A stretch of 64,000 nucleotides of DNA from Bacillus sp. Bos-x628 (GCF_040500475.1 NZ_CP159358.1:1178001-1242000), one strand, 5' to 3'. Positions 1 through 9,064 are shown, counted from the first letter of the stretch. Numbers and translations are program-made. Notes: a model not told the origin generated them from the sequence alone.

Positions 1-35
1 CTATCTTAATCATGATTTGTTCATTGGTCAAGCGT

Positions 36-265
36 TCATTGCAACTCTAACTGTGCGTTAAGTTCTGCAACATATGCCTTGCAACCAGACACAAGCACTC
101 GATCACCGCTTCTCAGCGTCGCGTCACCATGCGGCACTAAACTGGATACTTCTCTGAAAAAACGCATAAATACGAAATCTCCGATAAAAAGAAAATCCCT
201 CAGCATCACATTATAGTCAGATCATTGGCTACTACCAAGAGCTGATCACTCTCATAGACAAACTT
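36..265 (-). pseudogene. Decayed C-terminus of a YjbQ/KefB-type antiporter (RCK/TrkA-C domain)
   Basis: On the minus strand an open frame ends with TGA at 36-38 and reads as the end of an RCK/TrkA-C domain: FFREVSSLVPHGDATLRSGD followed by RVLVSG. The pattern of a basic turn, then LRSGDRVLV, is typical of that domain. The frame is interrupted by a stop at 222-224. A second piece, ESDQLLVVANDLTI, lies in another frame at about 206-265. In B. subtilis the gene after yjbO is prpE, then the antiporter gene yjbQ; no prpE is seen here. I infer a frameshifted remnant of a yjbQ-like gene whose other end lies outside the window or is lost. Confidence 0.45.
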
Positions 266-365
266 GGATACGAACTGAAAAACCGTGGATAGAACAGGCA
301 ACTATCTTTGAAAAATCAATGATCTGCCCTTAGAAATCTGGCGTACGAAAGATTCCAGTCATGAA

Positions 366-421
366 AAAACTCCCCTAAGGCAAACAGATTTTTTTAGTTC
401 ATCTGTCTCCCTTTAGGAGAG
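366..421 (-). terminator. Long imperfect hairpin terminator after yjbO
   Basis: Read on the minus strand, CTCCTAAAGGGAGACAGAT pairs imperfectly with ATCTGTTTGCCTTAGGGGAG and is followed by a run of six T. It lies just downstream of the yjbO stop, so it probably ends the yjbL-sasB-nadF-yjbO transcript. Confidence 0.75.
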
Positions 422-451
422 CATATCTTAGCAGGCTAGCATGTTTATTTT

Positions 452-1345
452 TTATAGGAGCAATGACTGCATGTCCCAAGGCAAAGGAGCCGAAAACGTC
501 ATTTGCTCACCTGTCATCGGATGAGGAAAGACAAGGGTTTCACTGTGCAGTGCCTGCCGGTCCATTCGCTCTTTAGTACCGCCATAAAGTGTATCACCAA
601 TAAGGGGATGACCAATATATTGCATATGCACACGAATTTGATGCGTTCTTCCTGTTTCGAGTACAAGAGACACATCAGACATGTCCAGACCAGTATGTAA
701 CGCTTTTACTGTATAATGTGTGACTGCGTCCTGACCATTCTCATCCACCATTCGTTCAATGATACTGTCTCCTTTTCTTGCAATCTGCGCCCTGATCGTT
801 CCTTGCTTCTTTGGAATGATGCCATGTGTAAATGCCCGATACGTACGCTTCACTTCCCCTTTTTTTTGCGCTTTTGATAAAAGACTATGTGCAAAGCGAT
901 GTTTGGCTACAAGCATGACACCAGACGTATCACGATCAAGGCGGTTCACCAAATGAACGGTCAGATGAATAGACTGCTGTGCATAATGATGTAGCAATCC
1001 ATTTGCAATACTGTTTTCAGGATGCTCTCTAGAAGGAATAGATGGAATAGACGGCTTTTTATTTAGCACGAGCACATGCTCATCTTCAAATAAAATATTA
1101 AGCGGAATGTCAACAGGCTTTAACCCTTCACTCACCTTTTCTTCAGGAAATATAATCGTGAGCGTGTCTCCCTCATTTAGTTCGTACCTGACGGTGACAT
1201 GTTCTCCATTAATGAGCAAATCGCCGCCACCAAACTTAATATCTGTCAGCATTCTTTTCGATATACCGAGATCAATTAAGTAGTCTTTTAAAAGCAGACC
1301 CTTTTCTTTCAGTGAAATTGTTTTGGTTAGCTTAAAGTATTCCAG
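452..1345 (-). CDS. yjbO: RluD-family 23S rRNA pseudouridine synthase YjbO
   Basis: Pseudouridine synthase of the RluA/RluD family, expected to isomerise uridines in 23S rRNA. An N-terminal S4-like RNA-binding part (GISKRMLTDIKFGGGDLLING) precedes the catalytic domain with the signature HLVNRLDRDTSGVMLVAK, where the Asp after NRL is the family nucleophile. TGRTHQIRVH is a second conserved block. The frame opens with TTG at 1405, but nothing like a ribosome site precedes it. A Shine-Dalgarno-like AAAGAGG sits nine bases before a CTG at 1345, so I place the start there with little certainty. The gene follows nadF (stop 1363-1365) closely in the yjbM-nadF-yjbO order of B. subtilis. Confidence 0.88.
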   Translation of the reverse strand: MEYFKLTKTISLKEKGLLLKDYLIDLGISKRMLTDIKFGGGDLLINGEHVTVRYELNEGDTLTIIFPEEKVSEGLKPVDIPLNILFEDEHVLVLNKKPSIPSIPSREHPENSIANGLLHHYAQQSIHLTVHLVNRLDRDTSGVMLVAKHRFAHSLLSKAQKKGEVKRTYRAFTHGIIPKKQGTIRAQIARKGDSIIERMVDENGQDAVTHYTVKALHTGLDMSDVSLVLETGRTHQIRVHMQYIGHPLIGDTLYGGTKERMDRQALHSETLVFPHPMTGEQMTFSAPLPWDMQSLLL

Positions 1346-1362
1346 CGAAAACGACCTCTTTC

Positions 1363-2163
1363 TTATTCTCCTTTTCCAATAAAGGAATCTTGCACTCTTT
1401 TCCAAAAAGGAAACGGTCTAAAACGGGCAAAACGGACATTCTCATTAGCCACGCGGCATTGAATGGATTTGACGTCTTTATGTAACAATGTCAAATGATC
1501 AATCGTTACCTGAAAATCCACATCATTAATTGGCTTAATGACACACGTGTGGTGGTCTGGCAAAATAAGCGGTGAGCCCACTGTCCGGAAAACTCTGTTA
1601 TTGATGGATGCCATTTCTGCAAGCTGAATGGCTCTAATGGATGGATGAATAATGGCTCCACCGAGCGCTTTATTATAAGCAGTACTTCCAGACGGCGTGG
1701 ACAAGCAAAGACCATCTCCTCTAAATGTTTCAAAGAGCTGTCCTCTAATCTCAACATCCGCTACAAGTGTTCCTTCCATGCTTTTAATGGTGCACTCATT
1801 CATTGCTAAATATTTCTCTTCTTGTCCGCCATCGTTGTACCTGACAATAACTTCAAGAATGGGATATTCAACAATATGATAAGGCGTTTTCGCAATAGCC
1901 AGTACAAGCTTTTCAATTTCACTTGGGACCCAGTCTGCATAAAAACCAAGATGACCCGTATGCACACCGACAAAAGCTGTTTCATTTAGACGGTCGCTGT
2001 AGCGGTGAAAAGCATATAAAAGGGTGCCGTCTCCCCCAACAGTAATGACAAGATCCGGTTCTTCTTCATTTAGTTCCATTCCAAAATCCAGTAAGTAAGT
2101 CTGAATTTTATTTTTGAGTGCATCAGATACAGAATTCCCTTTTGAAGAAACTGCAAATTTCAT
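1363..2163 (-). CDS. nadF: NAD kinase
   Basis: ATP/polyphosphate-dependent NAD kinase, making NADP in the cytosol. The 266-residue product has the family motif [10 protein letters not shown], the conserved NEC in LAMNECTIK, and [16 protein letters not shown], all signatures of the PpnK/NadF fold. The frame stays open far upstream, but ATG at 2163 is preceded by AAGGAG at eight bases and gives exactly the B. subtilis length. It lies between sasB and yjbO as in B. subtilis, and its stop is within about 20 bases of the yjbO start region. Confidence 0.95.
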   Translation of the reverse strand: MKFAVSSKGNSVSDALKNKIQTYLLDFGMELNEEEPDLVITVGGDGTLLYAFHRYSDRLNETAFVGVHTGHLGFYADWVPSEIEKLVLAIAKTPYHIVEYPILEVIVRYNDGGQEEKYLAMNECTIKSMEGTLVADVEIRGQLFETFRGDGLCLSTPSGSTAYNKALGGAIIHPSIRAIQLAEMASINNRVFRTVGSPLILPDHHTCVIKPINDVDFQVTIDHLTLLHKDVKSIQCRVANENVRFARFRPFPFWKRVQDSFIGKGE

Positions 2164-2227
2164 GAATTCTTCTCCTTTTTCACCTCGCTGCGATAAGAGG
2201 GCAGCAGCATATTTGATCAAGCACGAC

Positions 2228-2857
2228 TCAGTTATCTGTTTTCTTTTTGCGCGAGAATGCCACCTGTGCTTCCTGAATCTCCCCTCTGATTTCAGACATC
2301 TCATCATCAAGAAGAGATGCTGCTTCAGAGGCTCTTTGCAACCGAAGCTTGACCTTCTCCGGTATATTCCCGCTATATTTATAATTAAGAGAATGCTCAA
2401 TAGTCGCCCAAAAATTCATGGCAAGTGTTCGTATTTGGATTTCGACCAGTAGCTGCTTCTCCCCATTAACCGTTTGCAGCGGGTATAAAACAACGAGATG
2501 ATATGATCGGTATCCGCTTTCTTTATGTTCTGCAATATAGTCGCGTTTATCTACAACAACAAAATCTTTTCGTGACTGAAGCATTTTTTTCACGACTTGT
2601 ATATCTTCTACAAACTGGCACATAATGCGAAGCCCTGCAATATCCTGCATCGTTTCGATTTCATGCATCGGAATGTTTTTACGCTTTGCCTTTTCCAATA
2701 TGCTAGCAACGGGCTTCACTCGGCCTGTCACAAATTCTACTGGTGAATGGTCATCCTCGAATTCATACAGCTTTCGAATGCCTTTTAGTTTCACTTTTAA
2801 TTCTTCGACTGCTTGTTTATATGGTGCGAGGAATTGATCCCATTGTTTTTTGTCCAT
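2228..2857 (-). CDS. sasB: Small alarmone synthetase SasB (RelQ type)
   Basis: Single-domain (p)ppGpp synthetase (YjbM in B. subtilis), transferring pyrophosphate from ATP to GTP or GDP. The 209-residue protein has the RelA/SpoT synthetase core only: [19 protein letters not shown], the [15 protein letters not shown] block, and [13 protein letters not shown], followed by the VEIQIRT strand with the catalytic Glu-Gln. No hydrolase, TGS or ACT domain is present. It heads the group sasB-nadF-yjbO, downstream of yjbL on the same strand. Known RelQ enzymes form tetramers and are activated by pppGpp; nothing in the sequence argues against that here. Confidence 0.93.
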   Translation of the reverse strand: MDKKQWDQFLAPYKQAVEELKVKLKGIRKLYEFEDDHSPVEFVTGRVKPVASILEKAKRKNIPMHEIETMQDIAGLRIMCQFVEDIQVVKKMLQSRKDFVVVDKRDYIAEHKESGYRSYHLVVLYPLQTVNGEKQLLVEIQIRTLAMNFWATIEHSLNYKYSGNIPEKVKLRLQRASEAASLLDDEMSEIRGEIQEAQVAFSRKKKTDN

Positions 2858-2890
2858 GAAATTTCCCCCAATTCCAAATACCTAATTATT

Positions 2891-3256
2891 TCAGAGGAAT
2901 GTGTTTTTCACTTTCTCTTCCATATCTCCGTAATTGGCATTGTCTTTAATATTGTCGATTAAATAGTTTAATTCCTGATGAAGTTGAATAAGTTCTAGCG
3001 TTTTTTGTTCTGCTGTCAAATAGACAGGCATGTCACGATTCATTGCTTCTTTTAATGGAGCCCATATGTTCTCTCCTAAAATAAGATACGTAAAAGACTC
3101 CTCATTTTCAAGTATGTAAACGAACGCAAAGTGATCAGAATCAACAAGCATTTGTCCCGATGCCTTTGCTTTTTGAATATGCTCATCCGACTGGATCGCC
3201 AAAAACAGTCCGTCTTCTTTTAAAGTTGCTTCTATGATTTCAATTCTGTTTTGCAT
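2891..3256 (-). CDS. yjbL: Conserved hypothetical protein YjbL
   Basis: Soluble, acidic 121-residue protein with no signal peptide or membrane segment, recognised as YjbL by position and content (RIEIIEATLKEDGLFLAI). No catalytic motif is visible and its function is unknown to me. Two tandem ATGs exist at 3259 and 3256; AAGGAG lies only three bases before the first, so I prefer the second. It is the first gene of the minus-strand group with sasB, nadF and yjbO and diverges from yjbK. Confidence 0.8.
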   Translation of the reverse strand: MQNRIEIIEATLKEDGLFLAIQSDEHIQKAKASGQMLVDSDHFAFVYILENEESFTYLILGENIWAPLKEAMNRDMPVYLTAEQKTLELIQLHQELNYLIDNIKDNANYGDMEEKVKNTFL

Positions 3257-3492
3257 CATAATCTCCTTTACAACAAAGTACACCTTTATTTTATCACATC
3301 AAGTTCAATATTGATAAACCGAACTTTTTGAGAAAACATTGATTTTCTTTTGAATTCATTATTTTACTTCATCATCATGAACATCAGCACATGTCAAACG
3401 GTGCAAAAACATTGTTAAAAATGAAATGTCACTTGCTAACACACTTCGTGTACAATAACTATATTTCCTCTAAATGAAAGGTTGATGTCAAA

Positions 3493-4068
3493 ATGTCACA
3501 GGAAATTGAAATAGAACTAAAGCAATTATTAACGAAAGAAGAATTCGAACAACTAAAACAATACTTCCAATTGAAAGATGCAGACTTTCGCACTCAAACC
3601 AACTATTACTTTGATACACCCCAATTTGATATAAAATCTCATTTTGCTGCACTGAGAATCAGAGAAAAAAATGGTCATTGGGTCTTGACTTTAAAGGAAC
3701 CGCACGAGCTCGGGTTACTGGAAACTCATCAAGAGATAGATCCCCCTCTTCAACTTGAAAACTTTAATATACCAGAAGGTGAAGTCGCTGAACGTTTGAA
3801 GGGTCTTAACATTCCAAAAGATCAGATTGTATATTTCGGTTCTCTTGAAACATCAAGAGCAGAAAAAATGATCAAAGAAGGCTTAATTGTTTTGGATCAC
3901 AGCCGATATTTAACAGTAGAGGACTATGAATTAGAGTTTGAGGTGAACGATATAAACATCGGACAAGCCGCATTTACACAATTGCTCAGTCAATTTCATA
4001 TTCCAACTCGCAACACCAAAAACAAAGTGATTCGTTTTTATGAAGAAAAAATAAAAACACAGAAATAG
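3493..4068 (+). CDS. yjbK: CYTH-domain triphosphate-binding protein YjbK
   Basis: 191-residue CYTH (CyaB/thiamine triphosphatase) domain protein, a tunnel-fold family that binds or hydrolyses inorganic and organic triphosphates. The N-terminal EIEIELK carries the diagnostic ExExK motif, followed by alternating charged strands (LRIREKNG, LTLKEP, ELEFEV, KNKVIRFYEE) expected of the beta tunnel. The ATG is preceded by GAAAGG about ten bases upstream. It is followed within 22 bases by cwlQ on the same strand, so the two are probably cotranscribed. The physiological substrate cannot be told from sequence. Confidence 0.9.
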   Translation: MSQEIEIELKQLLTKEEFEQLKQYFQLKDADFRTQTNYYFDTPQFDIKSHFAALRIREKNGHWVLTLKEPHELGLLETHQEIDPPLQLENFNIPEGEVAERLKGLNIPKDQIVYFGSLETSRAEKMIKEGLIVLDHSRYLTVEDYELEFEVNDINIGQAAFTQLLSQFHIPTRNTKNKVIRFYEEKIKTQK

Positions 4069-4090
4069 ATAAATTCTTTGAGGGAGGAAC

Positions 4091-4858
4091 ATGATGAACG
4101 TCAATCAACTTCAATCCTTTATGCAACTTCAAGCGCTTAAAACATTACAAACGGATAATGGACAAACGACAGCGGCTACTGATCAAGAATCAAACGCACA
4201 AGCTTCGTTTCAGACGCTGCTTCAAGATTTTTTAGGCAGAACGGATTTATCACGTCTTCCGCTATCAATCTCGGCATTAATGGGTCAGGATACATCAACG
4301 GTACCGAGCACTCAATATGCAAGAACCAACCCTTATCTATCAGCAATTGCAAGCAATGAACAATTATCTCCTCAAGCCTTGTATTCAAATGACTCTCAAT
4401 TGAATACAGCCAATGGGATTGGTAACGTGACGAACACCGACTATACACCGCCACTTCAAAAAGCTGTCTCAAGTGCTTCATCAAAAGAGATTAATCAGAT
4501 CGTGTCACAAATGGCTCAAAAACACGGTGTTCCTGAAAAGCTCATCCATGCAGTCATCCAGCAAGAATCCGGCTATCGTACAAATGCTGTCAGCCACGCA
4601 GGCGCACTTGGACTCATGCAGCTCATGCCATCTACTGCTAAATCTCTTGGCGTAAGTAACGCCTTTAATGCAGCAGAAAATATTGAAGGCGGAACGAAGT
4701 ATTTGAAACAAATGCTTAATAAATACAATGGAAATATCTCACTTGCACTTGCGGCCTATAACGCAGGCTCAGGAAATGTAGATAAATACGGAGGCATTCC
4801 TCCATTTAAAGAAACACAAAATTATGTAAAGAAAATCACAGCGCAATATTTTGCTTAA
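4091..4858 (+). CDS. cwlQ: Lytic transglycosylase CwlQ (YjbJ)
   Basis: Peptidoglycan hydrolase with a C-terminal SLT/goose-lysozyme-like domain (about residues 145-250). [20 protein letters not shown] contains the catalytic Glu in [14 protein letters not shown] and [13 protein letters not shown] are the other SLT signatures. The roughly 140-residue N-terminus is Gln/Ser/Thr-rich and low in hydrophobics, with no classical signal peptide. The B. subtilis homologue is reported to have both lytic transglycosylase and muramidase activity. At 255 residues this protein is longer than the 181 I recall for B. subtilis YjbJ; the extra length is the low-complexity N-terminus. GGGAGGAAC precedes the first ATG. 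Confidence 0.9.
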   Translation: MMNVNQLQSFMQLQALKTLQTDNGQTTAATDQESNAQASFQTLLQDFLGRTDLSRLPLSISALMGQDTSTVPSTQYARTNPYLSAIASNEQLSPQALYSNDSQLNTANGIGNVTNTDYTPPLQKAVSSASSKEINQIVSQMAQKHGVPEKLIHAVIQQESGYRTNAVSHAGALGLMQLMPSTAKSLGVSNAFNAAENIEGGTKYLKQMLNKYNGNISLALAAYNAGSGNVDKYGGIPPFKETQNYVKKITAQYFA

Positions 4859-4890
4859 ACCGAAGAGAATAACCCCTTCGGTTTTTTGTA
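4858..4890 (+). terminator. Terminator after cwlQ
   Basis: AACCGAAG pairs with CTTCGGTT and is followed by a run of T. The stem begins within the cwlQ stop codon. Confidence 0.85.
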
Positions 4891-5135
4891 TGTCGCTTTT
4901 CACCCTTTTTTGACTGAATGTGTTATGATATGGTCAATTGATCATAGATCCCAGCCCCTCGCTCTTTGACAAAGGACGAAAAGCGGTTTGTTTGTGGAAT
5001 TGATTTGGGGTTGTTAAAATAAGTATACAAGAATAGAAACAGCAAAAAAGAACAAACTGAAAATCACTTTTTAAATAAATGAACTTCGCAATAGGATCAT
5101 CATCCTATTAGCTATGAGTAAAAGGAGTAGTCAAC
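4891..5135 (+). other. Structured leader region upstream of yjbI
   Basis: 245 bases without a gene. It contains CAGCCCC near 4953 that could pair with GGGGTTG near 5005, a CTTTGACAAAGG self-complement near 4975, and a clear eight-base-pair hairpin AATAGGAT-CATC-ATCCTATT at 5090-5109, just before the yjbI ribosome site AAAGGAG. No ORF of note. It may be the promoter and 5' leader of yjbI-spxH; I recognise no RNA family. Confidence 0.35.
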
Positions 5136-5534
5136 ATGGTACAATCGTTTAACGCACCTTACGAAGCGGTTGGAGAAGAACTTCTATCGCAACTTGTTGA
5201 TACTTTTTATGAAAATGTAAAGTGTCATCCTTTGCTTCATCCTATTTTCCCGGATGACTTAAAAGAAACAGCAAGAAAACAAAAACAGTTTTTAACTCAA
5301 TATTTAGGCGGACCTGCACTTTATACTGAGGAGCATGGACACCCAATGCTAAGGGCTAGACATCTCCCTTTCCCAATCACTGAAGAGCGGGCTGACGCAT
5401 GGCTTGAATGCATGGAGGATGCAATGAATAAAGTAGGATTAACCGGCGATATTCGTGACTTTTTATTTGAGCGACTCTCATTGACAGCTCATCATATGGT
5501 TAATCAAACACCTGAAAAGGACGGACGATCTTGA
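5136..5534 (+). CDS. yjbI: Truncated haemoglobin YjbI (group II)
   Basis: 132-residue two-over-two globin that binds haem and oxygen. Typical elements are the FYENVKCHPLLHPIFP segment and the proximal His in RARHLPFPITEERADAWLECM, with a Trp in the G helix as in group II truncated globins. AAAGGAG lies about ten bases before the ATG. The last codon overlaps the TTG start of spxH (TTGA), so both are made from one mRNA, as in B. subtilis. In related bacteria this globin is linked to nitric oxide or redox stress, which fits cotranscription with the Spx adaptor. Confidence 0.93.
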   Translation: MVQSFNAPYEAVGEELLSQLVDTFYENVKCHPLLHPIFPDDLKETARKQKQFLTQYLGGPALYTEEHGHPMLRARHLPFPITEERADAWLECMEDAMNKVGLTGDIRDFLFERLSLTAHHMVNQTPEKDGRS

Positions 5535-6442
5535 GCTGCAATCAGCACGATCAATATTTCTCACACTGTCACGGACATCCTCAAAAGCCGATCGAAATCT
5601 ATGTATTCATTGATCCTCTCAGCCCAGACTGTTGGTTATTAGAGCCATCAATTAAAAAATTGAAAATGAAATATGGCCGTTTTTTCACTTTACGAACGGT
5701 CACAAGCTCTAGCATCAATGCATTGAACCGGAAAAGAAAGAAACATCTGCTGACTGAAGCATGGGGAAAATTCGCAACAAAAACTCAGACCAAAAAAGAA
5801 CAATTGCTGTCTGAACAAATTGTGACATCACCTTATCTGGCATCGCTCGCCTTGAAAGCGGCTGAACTCCAAGGTAGGAAGTGCGGAATGAAATTTTTAC
5901 GTCTTATTCAAGAGTCACTTTTTTGCCATCAGCAAGATGTGACAAGTGAGCATGTGCTTTTAGAAAATGCAAAAAATGCGGGGCTGGATATAGACGAATT
6001 CAAGCGAGACATCCATTCTCAAAGTGCTGTCAAAGCACTGAAATGTGATATGAAAATTGTAGCTGAAATGGACGTATCTGAGCTCCCTACCTTCGCCTTT
6101 TTTAATACGATAAACGGAGACGAAGGACTGAAGATCTCAGGTGCACACTCTTATGATGTGTACGAAGAAATTCTCTTTGAATTGATAGGTGAAAAGCCAA
6201 CACCTTCAGAAAGACCTCCAATTGAATGGTTTATCGCTTATTTTCAGTTTGCATCAGCGAAAGAGATTGCCGTTGTATATGATCTGACCCTCGAACAGGT
6301 CGAACGAGAAATGAAAAAGCTCGCATTCGCTAAAAAAGTGGAACGTGTACAAGTACAACAAGAAATGTTTTGGCGCTATAAAGAAGATGAAAACCATACA
6401 GATGTTGATGTCTACCGCTGTGAGAATGAACATGGGTGCTGA
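5531..6442 (+). CDS. spxH: ClpXP adaptor SpxH (YjbH) for Spx degradation
   Basis: DsbA-like thioredoxin-fold adaptor that presents Spx to ClpXP; spx itself lies 7 kb away in this window. The start is TTG at 5531, overlapping the yjbI stop. The N-terminus is rich in His and Cys (C3, H6, H12, C13, H14, H16), the zinc-binding region reported for B. subtilis YjbH. The position of the CxxC motif reads DPLSPDCW, so the first Cys of the pair is Ser here. The remaining 303 residues (AALKAAELQGRK-like helix, KALKCDMKIVAEMDVSELPT, FFNT) follow the family. Zinc loss under oxidation, aggregation and YirB control are known for B. subtilis and cannot be judged here. Confidence 0.92.
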   Translation: MSCNQHDQYFSHCHGHPQKPIEIYVFIDPLSPDCWLLEPSIKKLKMKYGRFFTLRTVTSSSINALNRKRKKHLLTEAWGKFATKTQTKKEQLLSEQIVTSPYLASLALKAAELQGRKCGMKFLRLIQESLFCHQQDVTSEHVLLENAKNAGLDIDEFKRDIHSQSAVKALKCDMKIVAEMDVSELPTFAFFNTINGDEGLKISGAHSYDVYEEILFELIGEKPTPSERPPIEWFIAYFQFASAKEIAVVYDLTLEQVEREMKKLAFAKKVERVQVQQEMFWRYKEDENHTDVDVYRCENEHGC

Positions 6443-6498
6443 CCCATGTTTTTTCTTTGCAGATAAAAAAGAACTCTTGTTCTATTTTCAGATACGAA

Positions 6499-6526
6499 GA
6501 AACCGCGCCGGGATAAGCGCGGTTTC
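6499..6526 (+). terminator. Hairpin downstream of spxH
   Basis: Ten-base-pair perfect stem GAAACCGCGC / GCGCGGTTTC with an eight-base loop, about 60 bases after the spxH stop. No T-run follows, so it may stabilise or weakly end the yjbI-spxH mRNA. Confidence 0.5.
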
Positions 6527-6739
6527 ACTATGTCTTAACGACAACAAAGGGGATGGGAGAAATTTTTCACGGTCAAACAAAGGGGTAATGTTTGTATGTG
6601 ATTAATTTCACATCTGTAGTATATCAAATTTTGTCGACTTTTGACAACCGATATACTATATGTTCATATTTTTGTCACAAAACATAAGAGGACTGTCACT
6701 TTCATATAGTGAAAGTAACAAAAAAATGGGGGGATTTGC

Positions 6740-6913
6740 ATGCGCAGCACATACATTGGACTTGTTGCCATCGGCTTATGCTTCTTTATTAATATATTAG
6801 GTCTAATGAAAATGCTACCTCTTTATCTCACCTCTCCACTCTTATTTGGTTCGATTCTCTTTACACTTTATCGAATGAATCACCGGAAGACATTTAAAGG
6901 ATTTAAAGGGTGA
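6740..6913 (+). CDS. yizD: Small membrane peptide, YizD-like
   Basis: 57-residue ORF starting MRSTYIGLVAIGLCFFIN and ending with a basic tail RKTFKGFKG. ATG at 6740 is preceded by a GGGGGG-containing ribosome site. Two hydrophobic stretches (about residues 5-22 and 27-42) suggest one or two membrane helices. The stop is followed closely by a strong terminator, which supports a real gene. B. subtilis carries the small gene yizD at this place between yjbH and pepF; the assignment is by position and size, not by clear sequence recall. Function unknown. Confidence 0.7.
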   Translation: MRSTYIGLVAIGLCFFINILGLMKMLPLYLTSPLLFGSILFTLYRMNHRKTFKGFKG

Positions 6914-6924
6914 TAAATGGAGTG

Positions 6925-6955
6925 AGCTTCTCATCTTAAACTGGAGAAGCTTTTT
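6925..6955 (+). terminator. Terminator after the YizD-like gene
   Basis: AGCTTCTC pairs with GAGAAGCT and is followed by TTTTT, 12 bases after the stop of the 57-residue ORF. Confidence 0.85.
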
Positions 6956-6975
6956 GCTGGCTTAAAAAAAGAAAA

Positions 6976-7018
6976 ACTCCTGCCAAAAGATGCGTTAATA
7001 CGCATTTTTGACAGAAGT
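6976..7018 (-). terminator. Terminator after pepF
   Basis: Read on the minus strand, ACTTCTGTCAAAAATGCG pairs with CGCATCTTTTGGCAGGAGT and is followed by T-rich sequence. It directly follows the pepF stop. Confidence 0.85.
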
Positions 7019-7023
7019 CATGA

Positions 7024-8850
7024 TTACTCACTTGTTTTTGAAATGAGCTCTTCCATTTCATTTAGTTTTTCCTCAAACAATTGACAAGCAGCTTCAATCG
7101 GCTTTTTGGATGCCATATCGACGCCTGCTTTTTTCAGCACATTGATAGGGTAGTCGGAGCTTCCTGCTTTTAGGAAATCTGTATAACGGTCCACCGCAGG
7201 TTTTCCTTCCTCCAATATTTGCTTACTTAACGCTTGAGCTGCACTATAACCTGTCGCATATTGATACACATAATAGTTGTAATAGAAATGCGGAATTCTA
7301 GACCACTCTAATCCGATTTCCTTATCAACAACCATGCCGTCACCAAAATACTTCTTATTCAGATCGTAATAAAGATTCGTCATAAACTCTGGAGTTAATG
7401 CCTCCCCTTCTTGTGCTTTCACGTGAATAAGATGTTCAAATTCAGCAAACATGGTTTGTCTAAATACAGTCCCTCTAAATCCTTCTAATAGATGATTCAG
7501 AACATACAAACGCTGCTTTTTATCCTGTAAGTTGTTTAGCAAATATTCTCCTAATAACGCCTCATTTGTTGTGGAAGCAACTTCAGCAACAAAGATACTA
7601 TAGTTTCCATACGGATATGGCTGGTGCTTTCTTGTATAATAGCTGTGGACTGAGTGACCAAATTCATGCACCAAGGTAAATAAATTATCGATATTATTTT
7701 GCCAGTTCATTAAAATATAAGGGTTTGTTCCATAACTTCCAGATGAATAGGCTCCGCTTCGTTTTCCTTTATTTTCATAAACGTCAACCCAGCGGTTATC
7801 GAGTCCTTCTTTTACAATGGACACATACTCTTCCCCTAATGGCGCGAGACCTTTAAGCATGTACTCCTTAGCTTCATCGTATGTTAACTTCATGCCCGCA
7901 TCTTTCACAAGCGGTGTATACAAATCATAATTGTGCACTTCATCAAGCTTTAATACCTTTTTGCGCAATTCTATATAGCGGTGTAATAACGGTAAATATT
8001 GATGAATCGTATCAATCAGATTGTCATACACTTCTTCTGGAATGCTATTGCGAGATAAAGCAGCTTCCCTTGCCGATTGATAATTACGTACTTTCGCATA
8101 AAAATTATCCTTTTTAATAGAACCGCTAAGTGTGGAGGCCAGTGTATTCTTATATTGATCATACGTTTTGTAAACGGCCTTGAAGGCATTCTTTCTCACT
8201 TCACGGTCATCACTATTTAAAAATGTGATAAAGTTACCATGTGTAATCTGCTTTTCTTCCCCTTTTTCATCCTTTACAGTAGGGAAAGATATATCAGCAT
8301 TATTAAACATACTAAATGTAGTGGATGAAGATGAGAGTGGTTCAGAGGCTTCAGCTAATAAAGCTTCCTGCTCCTCACTTAAAATGTGCGGGCGCTCTTT
8401 GTTAATTTCTTCGAGAGCGTGAGAATAAAGTTTTAATTCTTCTTTCTCCATAATAAATTGCTGCAGTTTATCTTCTTGTATCGATAAAATTTCTGGAACA
8501 ATATAAGCAGATGCACTAGACAACTGTGTATATAGATTGGACGCTTTATCATTTAATGCCTGGAATGATGAATTTGTGGTGTCTTCATCGTATTTCATGT
8601 GCGCATATGTATAAAGCTTGCCAAGCTTTTCAGAAAGTTGATCCTGAAATGTTAGGGCTTCATACAAAACATCAGCAGAGTGTGCCAGCTTGCCTTTAAA
8701 TTGTGCAAGCTTAGGGATGTCTTTTTTTACATTTTCGTATTCCTTGTTCCATGTATCGACGCTTTCAAAAATATCTTCAAGACGCCATTTGTTTTCTTCT
8801 TGTACTTCGCTTCTGTCTGGTAAATGGTTGCTTTTACTTTGTGAAGTCAT
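7024..8850 (-). CDS. pepF: Oligoendopeptidase F
   Basis: M3-family zinc metallopeptidase that cleaves short peptides; overproduction of the B. subtilis homologue blocks sporulation initiation. The zinc site is LVHEFGHSVHSYY (HExxH) with the downstream third ligand in VAEVASTTNEALLGEYLL. Starting at ATG 8850 the protein is 608 residues with an excellent AAGGGGG ribosome site six bases upstream. The frame remains open above this ATG, and a GTG at 9015 with AAGGTGG at eight bases would add a 55-residue leader with a hydrophobic segment (FFLIFLVCSVFISAY). The B. subtilis protein is annotated longer than 608, as I recall. Both starts are plausible (see findings). It lies directly downstream of coiA, which ends at 9065. 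Confidence 0.93.
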   Translation of the reverse strand: MTSQSKSNHLPDRSEVQEENKWRLEDIFESVDTWNKEYENVKKDIPKLAQFKGKLAHSADVLYEALTFQDQLSEKLGKLYTYAHMKYDEDTTNSSFQALNDKASNLYTQLSSASAYIVPEILSIQEDKLQQFIMEKEELKLYSHALEEINKERPHILSEEQEALLAEASEPLSSSSTTFSMFNNADISFPTVKDEKGEEKQITHGNFITFLNSDDREVRKNAFKAVYKTYDQYKNTLASTLSGSIKKDNFYAKVRNYQSAREAALSRNSIPEEVYDNLIDTIHQYLPLLHRYIELRKKVLKLDEVHNYDLYTPLVKDAGMKLTYDEAKEYMLKGLAPLGEEYVSIVKEGLDNRWVDVYENKGKRSGAYSSGSYGTNPYILMNWQNNIDNLFTLVHEFGHSVHSYYTRKHQPYPYGNYSIFVAEVASTTNEALLGEYLLNNLQDKKQRLYVLNHLLEGFRGTVFRQTMFAEFEHLIHVKAQEGEALTPEFMTNLYYDLNKKYFGDGMVVDKEIGLEWSRIPHFYYNYYVYQYATGYSAAQALSKQILEEGKPAVDRYTDFLKAGSSDYPINVLKKAGVDMASKKPIEAACQLFEEKLNEMEELISKTSE

Positions 8851-9064
8851 ATGAATCCCCCTTGCTTGAGATATGTTGAACCAATCTTTCGGTAAGTGAA
8901 AGAAATTGGCGTTGTATTTATCTTCTTTGTTTTGAACTATATTTGTCAAATCATATGCAGAAATAAATACTGAACAGACTAAAAAAATGAGAAAAAAACG
9001 TTTCTTTCTATTCACTAGCAACACCACCTTTTTCTTATGATGATCAAAGTGGGCTAGAAACATG

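Noticed and set aside
1406..2400. Extended frames above nadF and yjbO starts
   Set aside because: No ribosome site precedes the upstream start codons, and the extensions overlap neighbouring genes; family starts are well defined or better supported downstream.
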